The notes under the pieces were generated by a model. That model was not told the DNA's origin. It did not search any database and was given only the letters and a program-made list of their open reading frames with translations. Positions 45,205-54,166 of a stretch of DNA of 64,000 nucleotides are shown piece after piece; position 1 is the first letter of the stretch; each line of letters begins with the position of its first letter. The translations under genes were made by a program, and so were the position numbers. This stretch comes from Vreelandella neptunia (GTDB taxonomy: Bacteria > Pseudomonadota > Gammaproteobacteria > Pseudomonadales > Halomonadaceae): the NCBI RefSeq assembly GCF_000712975.1, contig NZ_JHQL01000004.1, positions 248,001 through 312,000 on the forward strand. The letters run 5' to 3'.

Positions 45205-46245
45205 TCATAGCATGGGTAACCGTTTAGCACGCACCACCGCTATCAATACCGGCGCGCCACATAGCGCGGTGAGCACACCCAATGGCAGCTCGGAAGGAGC
45301 GACGACAACACGCGAGATAATATCAGCCGTGAGTACAACCAGGGGGCCTATTGGCAGGCAAAACCACAACGTGCGGCGAATATCGGGCCCTGCAAACGCG
45401 CGCGCTACAAATGGCACCACCAGCCCTACAAAGGCAATCGGCCCGGCAATGGCAGTCGCTGCGCCCACCAGCAAGGCCACGCAGCCTACGGCTACCCAGC
45501 GGATCAGTGTGGGGTGATGCCCCAAGCCACTCGCCGCTCGTTCACCGAGCGCCAGCGCCGCCAGTGGCCGCGCCATAATAACCACCGCGATGGCAGCAAC
45601 CAGTAAACTCGGCAGCACCGCCACAAGATCATCCAACCGTCTTCCCGCCAGGCTGCCTACCACCCAAAAACGAATCTCATCGGCAGCGCGCTGGTCATAC
45701 AGCAGCATTAATGAGGTGAGCGAACCTAACAGCCCAGAAAACGCCGCCCCTGCTAGCACCAAGCGCACGGGGTCATTCCCCACACCGCGAAAACGCGCCA
45801 CGCTGAGAACACAAATACAGCCCACCAACGCCCCTAACTGGGCAACCGAAATACGCAGCGTGGCAGCGCTAGCCCCTAGCACCAGTGCCAGTGCTACCGC
45901 AAAGGCTGCCCCGGCGCTTACCCCTAGCAAACCAGGTTCGGCGAGTGGGTTGCGGGAAATGGCTTGTAGCAGCGCACCGGCAACGCCCAACGCAATACCA
46001 ACAACAATGCCAATCAAGGTGCGCGGAGTGCGCAGCTCCCAAACAATAAACTGCGCTTCGCTGTCGCTTGCGCTAAGCAGCAACCCCAGCACTCGCTGCG
46101 GCCCCACCTCACCCGCTCCAATCAGCAAACTAACGACGCTCACCGCCACAAGGGCGGTGAGCAGAATAAGCATCCATGTACGGGGAGCATAGCGCCGACT
46201 GGCGCTGCTCACTGCGCTAGGTAGTGATGTCACGGCATCTTTCAC
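45205..46245 (-). CDS. FecCD-family siderophore permease (FepD-like)
   Basis: The gene begins with GTG 46245 overlapping the stop of the binding-protein gene. The 346-residue product has the ten-segment FecCD layout with W-E-L-R-T-P-R-T-L-I-G-I-V-V-G and V-G-L-V-V-P-F-V-A-R. It forms the heterodimeric inner-membrane channel with the FepG-like protein. No anomalies. Confidence 0.87.
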   Translation of the reverse strand: MKDAVTSLPSAVSSASRRYAPRTWMLILLTALVAVSVVSLLIGAGEVGPQRVLGLLLSASDSEAQFIVWELRTPRTLIGIVVGIALGVAGALLQAISRNPLAEPGLLGVSAGAAFAVALALVLGASAATLRISVAQLGALVGCICVLSVARFRGVGNDPVRLVLAGAAFSGLLGSLTSLMLLYDQRAADEIRFWVVGSLAGRRLDDLVAVLPSLLVAAIAVVIMARPLAALALGERAASGLGHHPTLIRWVAVGCVALLVGAATAIAGPIAFVGLVVPFVARAFAGPDIRRTLWFCLPIGPLVVLTADIISRVVVAPSELPLGVLTALCGAPVLIAVVRAKRLPML

Positions 46246-47198
46246 GGCAACAATGCGTTCTCAATATCATCCAAAATAGCTTGAGCGGCTAAAGGGCCAT
46301 TAGCACTGCTCCACAGCTGGCCATTCACCGGTACGACCTGGTCTTGTTTAACTACGTCCAAACGGGTGAAGGCTGCGCTTTGCTTGGCGGCATCTAAGGC
46401 CGCTTGGCCATCGGCGTTAAGCGTCGCTAAGAACAGCCAATCGCCGTCCACTTGGGAAAGATTTTCAAGACTGAGTATATCGCTATGGGGGTGCCCTTCA
46501 TCGACCAGACCGGCATCCTGGACCTCTAACCCCACTTTCGCTAATAGCCCAGTGGCGATCAGCGCTTTGGACATCACCATCGGGCCATTGGGCATCCAGC
46601 GCGCCAGCACTGCAGTACCACCTGCGTTAGCATCATCAATCGCGACGGCTAATTCGCTAATACGGTGATCAACGGCTGAAATGGCATCTTCGATTTCCGC
46701 TTCACGATTGAGTGCCTGGCCATAAAGCCGCGCTTCCGCTTCCCAACTATCGGGCGCTAACGGCTGGGTGTGCGGCACCACGGTAGGTGCGATGCGAGAT
46801 AGCAGTTGGTACTGCTCTTCCGGTAGCTGAGCAGCCGCCAGAATTAAATCGGGCTGCTGAGCCAGTACGGCTTCAATATTGATTTCACGTACCACGCCGA
46901 CAATCTCAGGACGCTCGCCACTGAAGTGAGCTTCCACGTACTCAGCAACATTATCGCCACCGCGGGTGGTGACTGCGCCAACGGGGGTAACGCCTGCCGC
47001 CAGGGCGGCATCCAGCGCGCCTTCATATAAAGTAACAACACGCTGTGGTGCATCGCTAACCTCAACGTCTCCGTAAGCAGTATCCAGCGTGCGTGCGTGA
47101 GCAACGCTTGCCAATGTTCCACTCACTAACGATCCACCTAACAACAGTCCGCTTACTACAATCCCCATCAATCCCTTGCGTAGTGACGAGTAATCCAT
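46242..47198 (-). CDS. Siderophore-binding periplasmic protein (FepB/FecB-like)
   Basis: ATG 47198 lies 8 bases after aggag; upstream codons to 47429 cross the promoter region. The 318-residue protein has a signal peptide (L-L-L-G-G-S-L-V-S-G-T-L-A-S-V-A-H-A) and the two-lobed binding-protein fold: A-P-Q-R-V-V-T-L, I-N-I-E-A-V-L-A-Q-Q-P-D-L-I-L and L-A-A-Q-A-I-L-D-D-I. It delivers the ferric siderophore to the permease pair and is the first gene of the operon. A Fur-box-like site sits about 30 bp upstream of the start, so expression should rise under iron limitation. Confidence 0.87.
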   Translation of the reverse strand: MDYSSLRKGLMGIVVSGLLLGGSLVSGTLASVAHARTLDTAYGDVEVSDAPQRVVTLYEGALDAALAAGVTPVGAVTTRGGDNVAEYVEAHFSGERPEIVGVVREINIEAVLAQQPDLILAAAQLPEEQYQLLSRIAPTVVPHTQPLAPDSWEAEARLYGQALNREAEIEDAISAVDHRISELAVAIDDANAGGTAVLARWMPNGPMVMSKALIATGLLAKVGLEVQDAGLVDEGHPHSDILSLENLSQVDGDWLFLATLNADGQAALDAAKQSAAFTRLDVVKQDQVVPVNGQLWSSANGPLAAQAILDDIENALLP

Positions 47199-47226
47199 AA
47201 GTGACGCTCCTGAGAATTTATAGCCA

Positions 47227-47245
47227 TGATAATAACGATTCTCAA
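47227..47245. promoter_or_regulatory. Fur box of the siderophore importer operon
   Basis: tGATAATAACGATTCTCaa, close to the GATAATGATAATCATTATC consensus, 29-47 bp upstream of the binding-protein start. Confidence 0.6.
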
Positions 47246-47436
47246 AAGCACTTGCATTACTATTCCAACGAATCGCACGTTCCAGATGCTGCAACTCGCG
47301 TTGAATTCGTTTTCTAACAACGTCTATCACTATGCTGCTTATGCCCCTAAACGCGTGTTCGATAGTTAGCAACACAGCGTTCGATGAAACAAACTCGCAT
47401 ATGGGAACTTTTCTTTTTAGAATCATCACCTCGCTT

Positions 47437-47455
47437 GATAACCATTTTCATTAGC
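47437..47455. promoter_or_regulatory. Fur box of the TonB receptor gene
   Basis: GATAACCATTTTCATTagc, a common Fur-box variant, 28-46 bp upstream of the receptor ATG at 47483. With the site at 47227 it covers both arms of the divergent iron promoter region. Confidence 0.55.
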
Positions 47456-47482
47456 AAATAAGTTTCATCTCAGGGGATCACC

Positions 47483-49615
47483 ATGCCACGCTTTACTCGC
47501 ACCGCCTTAGCCAGCGCCGTCGCTCTTAGCGTCTCCGCCACCGCGGCCTTAGCCCAAGAAGCAGAACAACTGGACAATATTGTTGTTTCTGCCAGCGGTT
47601 TTGAGCAGGCACTGGTTGATGCTCCTGCCAGTATTTCCGTTGTTTCTCGTGAGGAACTGGAGCGCAAGCGCATTACCAGCGTGGCTGATGCGTTACGTGA
47701 TGTAGAAGGTGTTGATGTTGGTGGAGCAGTCGGCAAAACCGGTGGCAGCAATATCAGCATTCGCGGGATGCCTAGCGACTATACGTTGATTCTTATTGAC
47801 GGCCGTCGGCAGAACGCAGCTGGCAGCGTCACACCTAATGGGTTTGGCGAAACGTCTACCAGCTTCTTCCCACCTGTTTCTAGCATTGAACGTATCGAAG
47901 TGATTCGTGGCCCAATGTCGACGCTATATGGCTCTGACGCCATGGGCGGAGTAATCAACATTATTACTCGCCGAGTAGACCGCGAGTGGGTTGGTTCTGT
48001 AGGTATTGAAAATACATTTAATGAAGATCGTGATTTCGGTGACCGCCGCGAAATCAATCTTTATACCAGCGGACCGCTTATTCAAGACACGCTTGGCATT
48101 CAGGTACGCGGTCGTTTATATGAGCGGGACGCATCAGAACTTACTTACACTGACGGCAACGGCAATCCCATTGAGGTTAGCCAGCGTGGCCCCAGCCCGG
48201 TAGAAGGCGATGTCTATAACCTGGGTGGTAAGCTAACTTGGACGCCCAATTCAGACCATGATCTTTGGGTAGATGGCGAAGTTAACCGACAGCGCTATAA
48301 CAATGACGAATGCCAGCTCGGCACATTGGATGGCCGCTCCCGTAGCTGTGAGCCGGCACCTGGTGTCGCGAATGGCTACGCTGACGAGCTGCGTTTTGAG
48401 CGTCAGCAAGTTGCTATTGGCCACACAGGCCGCTTTGCATCAGGTACGCTTGAAACTAGCTTAATGCGCAACCTCACAGAAACCAAAGGCCGCACTATTC
48501 CTGGTGAAAATGGCGTTGCCTATGACGGCTTCCCGGGCATCGTGGGCGGCGCGCCTCGCGAACTAGAAACCACCAATACTGTGTTAGACAGCAAGTATGT
48601 CATGCCACTAGGCGACCACATGACCACGGTGGGCTTGCAATGGTGGGACGCCGAACTCGACGATGGTTTGGCAAATGAAACCTTTGAGCAAACCACCTGG
48701 TCGCTCTTCGCAGAAGATGAGTGGTTGATACGTGACGATTTGGCGCTAACGCTTGGCGGCCGCTACGATCACCACGACGCTTTTGGCAGCCAGTTCAGCC
48801 CACGTAGCTATTTGGTGTGGAATACCACTCCAAACTGGACACTAAAAGGTGGCGTCAGCCGAGGTTACAAAACGCCCACGCTGAATGCGTTGCATGCGGG
48901 TATTAATGGCGTCACGGGTCAGGGCACCATACTGACGATTGGTAACCCAGACCTAGAGCCAGAAACCAGTACCAGCAGCGAAATTAGTGCTCATTACGAC
49001 AGCCAGACAGGCTTCACCGCTAGCGCCACACTGTTCTATAACGAGTTTGACGACAAAATAGCCAGCGGCAACGACATTGTTGTTGAGAACGATCCGCTCG
49101 TGCCTGACGGTGTTTATAGCCAAGACATCAATATTGATGAGGCCGTCACCCAAGGTGTCGAGCTTGCTACTAGCTATCAGTTCACACCAGATTGGCGTTT
49201 ATCGGCCAACTACACCTACACCGATAGTGAACAGAAAAGCGGTAACAATCGTGGCGAGCCACTGACCGACACGCCAGAGCATGCATTCAATGCTACGCTG
49301 CGCTGGCAAGCCACGCCTCAGCTGGACACGTGGCTTTCCGCTGAGTATCGCAGCGAGCGTTACCGTAACCGTGAAAGCGTTAGGGGAGCGCCCTCGTTCG
49401 ACGACCTAGGCGACTTCAAAGCCTATTCACTGTTCCACTTAGGCGGCAGCTACGCATTTACCGAACAATTTAACGTCAGTGCCACCATTTATAACGTGTT
49501 CGATAAAGATTTTGTTGATTATCGCGCTTACGGTGACGGCACTAGCTTTGGCAATGTGTATGCCAATAGTGAAGAAGGACGTCGATTGTGGCTATCTGCA
49601 CGCTACGAGTTCTAA
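47483..49615 (+). CDS. TonB-dependent siderophore receptor (FepA/CirA-like) 1
   Basis: 710 residues: signal peptide (1-24, ending T-A-A-L-A), TonB-box region Q-L-D-N-I-V-V-S-A (about 29-37), plug domain with R-G-M-P-S-D-Y-T-L-I-L-I-D-G-R and I-E-V-I-R-G-P-M-S-T-L-Y-G, then a 22-strand barrel ending in an aromatic residue (Y-E-F). A loop with two Cys (N-D-E-C-Q-L and R-S-C-E) is typical of FepA-type catecholate receptors. It imports ferric siderophore across the outer membrane to the divergent ABC system. It ends before a good terminator. Confidence 0.9.
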   Translation: MPRFTRTALASAVALSVSATAALAQEAEQLDNIVVSASGFEQALVDAPASISVVSREELERKRITSVADALRDVEGVDVGGAVGKTGGSNISIRGMPSDYTLILIDGRRQNAAGSVTPNGFGETSTSFFPPVSSIERIEVIRGPMSTLYGSDAMGGVINIITRRVDREWVGSVGIENTFNEDRDFGDRREINLYTSGPLIQDTLGIQVRGRLYERDASELTYTDGNGNPIEVSQRGPSPVEGDVYNLGGKLTWTPNSDHDLWVDGEVNRQRYNNDECQLGTLDGRSRSCEPAPGVANGYADELRFERQQVAIGHTGRFASGTLETSLMRNLTETKGRTIPGENGVAYDGFPGIVGGAPRELETTNTVLDSKYVMPLGDHMTTVGLQWWDAELDDGLANETFEQTTWSLFAEDEWLIRDDLALTLGGRYDHHDAFGSQFSPRSYLVWNTTPNWTLKGGVSRGYKTPTLNALHAGINGVTGQGTILTIGNPDLEPETSTSSEISAHYDSQTGFTASATLFYNEFDDKIASGNDIVVENDPLVPDGVYSQDINIDEAVTQGVELATSYQFTPDWRLSANYTYTDSEQKSGNNRGEPLTDTPEHAFNATLRWQATPQLDTWLSAEYRSERYRNRESVRGAPSFDDLGDFKAYSLFHLGGSYAFTEQFNVSATIYNVFDKDFVDYRAYGDGTSFGNVYANSEEGRRLWLSARYEF

Positions 49616-49664
49616 ACGCTGCTAGCTAGAAGTTTCTGTTTACTGTTTCAATGAAACCTTGCTG

Positions 49665-49690
49665 CCCTGGCCATGTGCCAGGGCTTTTTT
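49665..49690 (+). terminator. Rho-independent terminator after receptor 1
   Basis: Stem ccctggc/gccaggg, loop catgt, followed by cttttttt-type T run (49684-49690). Strong. Confidence 0.9.
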
Positions 49691-49809
49691 ACGCCGTAAA
49701 GTTGGGCGGTAGCCAACCTCTATGCTGGCAATTCATTAAGTTAATCTCTCGTAAGCGTAAAGCTTAGGTACTATTAACCAACTTCCACGCCCGCTTAACA
49801 GCGAATTCG

Positions 49810-50934
49810 ATGTTTATTAGGAAACTGTCTGTTATGACCGCGTACCCGCTCGTCCGCTATCTCGCCTTGGTGCTACTGTTGCTCGGCGGCCTAATACTCT
49901 CTAGCGCTTCCTTCGCGCAATCAGCCCCCAGGGTCGAACTAGCCCCTGTAAACCGCGAGCCAATTTATACCGAAACAAAGCTGGTTGGCACAGTGAACTC
50001 CCTGGAAGATGCCCTGCTCTCAGCATCCGTGGCAGGGCTTATTATTCAGGTAGCGGTTAATCCTGGCGACCATGTTGCTAAGGGAGACACGTTAATCGCG
50101 TTGGATGACGACTTGGCTCGTTTTGACCTAGCAGCAGCGGTCGCCGCAGAACAGGAGGCCCAGGCCACTCTGGCAGAGGCCGAACGATTACTACAGGAAG
50201 CAGAATCGGTGGGTGTGGGGCGCAACATCGCGGCGACTGAAGCTAGCGCTCGGCGCAGCGCCGTTAATGTGGCCCGCGCCGCACGCTCGCGTTTAACAGC
50301 AGAACAAGCGCGTTTAAGCGCCCTACTGGCTCGCCATGAAATCAACGCCCCTTTTAATGGTGTCGTCAGCGCTCGCAGCGTTAATCTTGGCGAGTGGGTC
50401 ACGCCAGGGGATAGCGTTGCGCGCCTCGTTAATCTTGATGAACTGCGCGCTGACTTCCAAGTACCCGAAATCTTTTATGCCGCCCTTCAAGACGAAGCGT
50501 TTATCAGCCTGCGCGTGGGTCAACACACCTACGAGAGCACTATCGCCACGATGGTGCCGATCAGTGACACCAGCGCCCGCACGTTCCTATTACGCGCCCA
50601 TGTGCCTGAAGCAGCTGCACTGTATCCAGGTAATGCAGTGGATGCTGTGCTGCGGGCCTCAACCGGTAGCGATGGGCTGACGGTTCCCCGCGATGCGTTA
50701 AGCCGCTACCCAGATGGGCGAGTCACCGTATGGGTCGCCACGCCTAACGAAAACAACACGTATCAGGTTACTGAACAGCGTGTGCAGTTAGGCATTAATT
50801 TTGCCGACCGTGTGGAAGTTGTCGAGGGTCTCTCCGGTGATGAGCAGGTCGTCGTTCGTGGCAATGAATCGCTGGTCGAAGGGGTCAGCGTAGAGAATAT
50901 CGCTGTTGAGAATGACGCGGCGGGGAGCGAGTAA
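49810..50934 (+). CDS. RND efflux membrane-fusion protein
   Basis: The 374-residue protein starts at ATG 49810, or possibly 49834 (M-T-A-Y-P-L), and has a signal-type segment (L-A-L-V-L-L-L-L-G-G-L-I-L-S-S-A-S-F-A). The usual domains follow: lipoyl half-motifs (V-A-G-L-I-I-Q-V-A-V-N-P-G-D-H-V-A-K-G), an alpha-hairpin (about 105-165), the second lipoyl half (I-N-A-P-F-N-G-V-V-S-A-R) and a beta-barrel. It links the RND pump encoded immediately downstream (TAATG overlap) to an outer-membrane channel. Not preceded by an iron site that I can see. Confidence 0.88.
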   Translation: MFIRKLSVMTAYPLVRYLALVLLLLGGLILSSASFAQSAPRVELAPVNREPIYTETKLVGTVNSLEDALLSASVAGLIIQVAVNPGDHVAKGDTLIALDDDLARFDLAAAVAAEQEAQATLAEAERLLQEAESVGVGRNIAATEASARRSAVNVARAARSRLTAEQARLSALLARHEINAPFNGVVSARSVNLGEWVTPGDSVARLVNLDELRADFQVPEIFYAALQDEAFISLRVGQHTYESTIATMVPISDTSARTFLLRAHVPEAAALYPGNAVDAVLRASTGSDGLTVPRDALSRYPDGRVTVWVATPNENNTYQVTEQRVQLGINFADRVEVVEGLSGDEQVVVRGNESLVEGVSVENIAVENDAAGSE

Positions 50935-53900
50935 TGTTTGCAGCCCTACTGCGCCAGCAAACGCTGGTCACGGTTATCGCGCTGATTTTCCTGCTGCTAG
51001 GCATTGCCGCCACGCTGCGCATTCCCGTTCAGATGATTCCCGACATTGAAGCCCGCACCATTACGGTCGAGACGCGCTGGGCGGGAGCGACACCCCAGGA
51101 TATCGAAAAAGAGATCCTCATTGAGCAAGAGCAGTACTTGCGCAATGTGCCGAACCTTACCCGCATGACGGCCATCGCCGAAAGTGGCAGCGCTGAAATT
51201 GAGCTTGAATTCCCGTTTAGCGTGGATATGACTGCCGCACTGATTCAAGTCAATAACGCGCTTAGCCAAGTATCGTCCTATCCCACCAATGTGGACCAGC
51301 CACGCATTGTTTCTGCCGCTTTCTCGACAGACGCATTTTTGCGTTTTCATGTGGGTACGCTACCCGGTAACCCTAAGGCGTTAGATATCCAATTGATGAG
51401 CGACTTTATCGACGACCGCGTTCGGCCTCGCATGGAAGGCGTCGAAGGCGTGTCGGAAGTCGGCGTAAATGGCGGCGCTCAGCGGCAGCTACAAATTTTG
51501 GTCGACCCTGGAGCGCTGGCTCAGCGCGGGGTCTCACTTACCGAATTACGCGATGCCATCACCCAGCGTAACCGGGATATTTCAGGGGGCGAATTAGAAG
51601 CCGGTAAACGCCGCTATCTGATACGCACGCTGGGCCGCTTTGATGACGCGGAGGCCTTGGCGCAGTTGGTTGTCTCTCGCCAAGGCGATAGCATCGTGCG
51701 GCTTGCCGACGTTGCCGAGGTTCGCCAGGGGCAGTCTCGCTTAAGCCAGCTATCGTTTTATAACGGCCAGCCAGGCATTGGTATGGATCTTCGGCGGGAA
51801 AGCGGTGCAAACGTCATCGATATCAAATACGCCATTGAAGAAGAAATAGCGGCCATTAACGACAGCATTCTGCGTCCGGCGGGAATGGAAATGGTGCTGA
51901 CTGCCGATGACGTGCGCTACGTGGAAGCCTCGGTCAGTAATGTATGGAGCAACCTGCTACTTGGGGCGGCCTTTGCAACGTTGGTGATGTACCTGTTTTT
52001 GCGCTCTGCTCGCGCCACCTTTATTGGCGTTATTGGCATCCCCTTTTGCACCATTGCTGCTTTTTTAGGGCTGATGCTAACGGGGCGCACGATCAACGTG
52101 ATTTCCATGGCAGGCATTGCCTTTGCCATTGGCATGAGCGTCGATAACAGCATTGTGGTGTTGGAAAATATTGAGCGCTACCGCCGTTTAGGGCTCGACC
52201 GCATCGAATCGGCGTTACGTGGCGTGCAGGAAGTCTGGCCCGCGACGCTGGCATCGACAGCCACCACCATTTTGGTGTTCCTGCCGATTCTGTTTATCGA
52301 AGAAGAAGCTGGGCAACTGTACTCTGATGTGGCCATTGCCGTTTCCGCCGCTATTTTTGCCTCAATGCTGGTGGCAGTTACCCTAGTGCCGTCACTGTGT
52401 TCGCGCTTTAATTTTTCGATGCGCAACGAGCATGAGGATAGCTCTGCGGCCTCACGCCCTTCGTGGGCTGGGGAACGGCTTGAGCGAATAATCGCCACCC
52501 CTTTTCGCCGCGGAGCGATCCTGGTCATCACGGTAGTAATCAGCGGTTGGACTATCGTTGTCCTCACGCCACCCGCCGAGTACTTGCCCGAAGGCGAGGA
52601 ACCTAAAACCTTTGCGGTGATGAGTCCCCCGCCTGGCTATAGCCTGCAGGAAATGGCGGGAATCGCTGCGCAAGTAGAGGATTACTTTTTACCCCATGTA
52701 GACGCTGACCCAGCGGCTTTTTTAGCGGGCGACACTGAGGTGCCACCGCTGGCTTATATGAATATGCGAGTCGCTCCTACTCGGCTATTTATCGTCGCGG
52801 AAGCAGCTGACCCAGGTAACATCGAAGCGTTAATGGACGCACTTACCAACTACTACGAACGCTTTCCAGGAATGCGCGCGTTTGCCTCAAAAGGCTCGAT
52901 TATTTCAAGTAACGATGGCGGTACGCGGAGTATCAACCTGGATATCGCCGGACCAGATTTGGCGACTGTTTATGAAGCCGCCAATAACCTCTATCGAGAA
53001 GCCCGCAATGAGTTTGGCAATCCGCGTATTCAGAGCCAACCCTCATCGCTGTCGCTGGATCAGCCGCTAATACAAATTCGCCCAGATTGGGCGCAGGCGT
53101 CAGCGCTTGGCTTAGCGGCAGAAGACGTCGGGTTTTCAGTCGCTGCACTCACCGAAGGTGCCTATGTGGATGATTTCTTTCTCGATGACGAAAAGATCGA
53201 TATTTATCTTTATGGCCCCCAGCTGTCGCTACCTCTGGACCAACTACCCAACCTTCTGCTTCATACTCCTAGCGGCGCGACGTTGCCGCTCTCTGCCGTC
53301 GCCAGCATTGATGAAACCATGGACACCAGCGTTATTCGCCGGGTCGATAGTAGCCGCACGGTGACCCTGAATGTCATCCCACCACCTAGTATTGCCCTAG
53401 AAGCAGGGGTTGAGCAGGCCGAGAGAATGCTGGAGCGTTTACGCCGTGAGGGGGAACTACCCTCGGCGGTGGATATTTCGATTTCAGGAGCGAGTGATCA
53501 GTTGAATGCCACGCGAGACGCGCTAATGGGCAACTTCTTGATTGCCATTGTGATTGTCTATTTGCTACTGGTAGCGATTTTCTCTCACTGGGGGTACCCG
53601 CTGCTGATCCTTACCTCCATTCCTTTGGGCGTGGTGGGTGGCATTATGGGTCTGGCAGCCATGAACGCAGTAGGCAGCCTGCTGCCACTCATTGGCATCG
53701 CTCCACTAAGTCAGCCCTTCGATATGATTACTATGCTGGGCTTTTTGATCTTAATGGGAACCGTGGTGAATAACCCTATCCTGGTGGTCGACCAAGCACG
53801 CCGACGGCTACACGATAAGCAGCTATCCGTTCAGGAAGCCGTGTCTCAGGCGGTACAAACCCGCTTGCGACCAATTGCGATTACCACGCTGACCACCCTG

Positions 53901-54089
53901 TGCGGGCTTTCGCCGCTGGTATTTTTACCCGGTGAAGGCACCGAGCTTTACCGTGGCGTGGGGGCGATTGTCTTATTTGGCTTGTTGGGGGCCTCCATCG
54001 TGACGGTGACGTTCCTGCCTGCTTTAATGATAAGCGTACTGACGCTTACCCAACGACATACCCAGCCTGGCCGAAGCCAACACCCTTAA
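50934..54089 (+). CDS. RND efflux pump (AcrB/MexF family)
   Basis: 1051 residues with the RND layout: 12 membrane segments in two halves, each with a large periplasmic loop. Seen motifs include the first-helix pattern L-R-I-P-V-Q-M-I-P-D-I-E, the segment-four A-G-I-A-F-A-I-G-M-S-V-D-N-S-I-V-V-L-E-N-I-E with its conserved acidic residue, and G-F-L-I-L-M-G-T-V-V-N-N-P-I-L-V-V-D in the second half. It exports small molecules using the proton gradient. Its place between two siderophore receptors raises the possibility of siderophore or metal-complex efflux, but there is no direct sequence evidence for the substrate. Confidence 0.9.
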   Translation: MFAALLRQQTLVTVIALIFLLLGIAATLRIPVQMIPDIEARTITVETRWAGATPQDIEKEILIEQEQYLRNVPNLTRMTAIAESGSAEIELEFPFSVDMTAALIQVNNALSQVSSYPTNVDQPRIVSAAFSTDAFLRFHVGTLPGNPKALDIQLMSDFIDDRVRPRMEGVEGVSEVGVNGGAQRQLQILVDPGALAQRGVSLTELRDAITQRNRDISGGELEAGKRRYLIRTLGRFDDAEALAQLVVSRQGDSIVRLADVAEVRQGQSRLSQLSFYNGQPGIGMDLRRESGANVIDIKYAIEEEIAAINDSILRPAGMEMVLTADDVRYVEASVSNVWSNLLLGAAFATLVMYLFLRSARATFIGVIGIPFCTIAAFLGLMLTGRTINVISMAGIAFAIGMSVDNSIVVLENIERYRRLGLDRIESALRGVQEVWPATLASTATTILVFLPILFIEEEAGQLYSDVAIAVSAAIFASMLVAVTLVPSLCSRFNFSMRNEHEDSSAASRPSWAGERLERIIATPFRRGAILVITVVISGWTIVVLTPPAEYLPEGEEPKTFAVMSPPPGYSLQEMAGIAAQVEDYFLPHVDADPAAFLAGDTEVPPLAYMNMRVAPTRLFIVAEAADPGNIEALMDALTNYYERFPGMRAFASKGSIISSNDGGTRSINLDIAGPDLATVYEAANNLYREARNEFGNPRIQSQPSSLSLDQPLIQIRPDWAQASALGLAAEDVGFSVAALTEGAYVDDFFLDDEKIDIYLYGPQLSLPLDQLPNLLLHTPSGATLPLSAVASIDETMDTSVIRRVDSSRTVTLNVIPPPSIALEAGVEQAERMLERLRREGELPSAVDISISGASDQLNATRDALMGNFLIAIVIVYLLLVAIFSHWGYPLLILTSIPLGVVGGIMGLAAMNAVGSLLPLIGIAPLSQPFDMITMLGFLILMGTVVNNPILVVDQARRRLHDKQLSVQEAVSQAVQTRLRPIAITTLTTLCGLSPLVFLPGEGTELYRGVGAIVLFGLLGASIVTVTFLPALMISVLTLTQRHTQPGRSQHP

Positions 54090-54113
54090 ATAAACGCTTG
54101 GGCCACTTAAACA

Positions 54114-54139
54114 TGCGGCCACCTGATCAGGTGGCCGCA
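54114..54139. terminator. 26-bp perfect palindrome between convergent genes
   Basis: A perfect palindrome centred on tgatca with GC-rich arms (tgcggccacc.../...ggtggccgca), 25 bp after the pump stop and 27 bp before the end of the second receptor gene on the opposite strand. A-rich sequence follows. Best read as a bidirectional terminator. Confidence 0.65.
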
Positions 54140-54166
54140 ACGTTTAATAAAAAGGCTAAACAAGTA

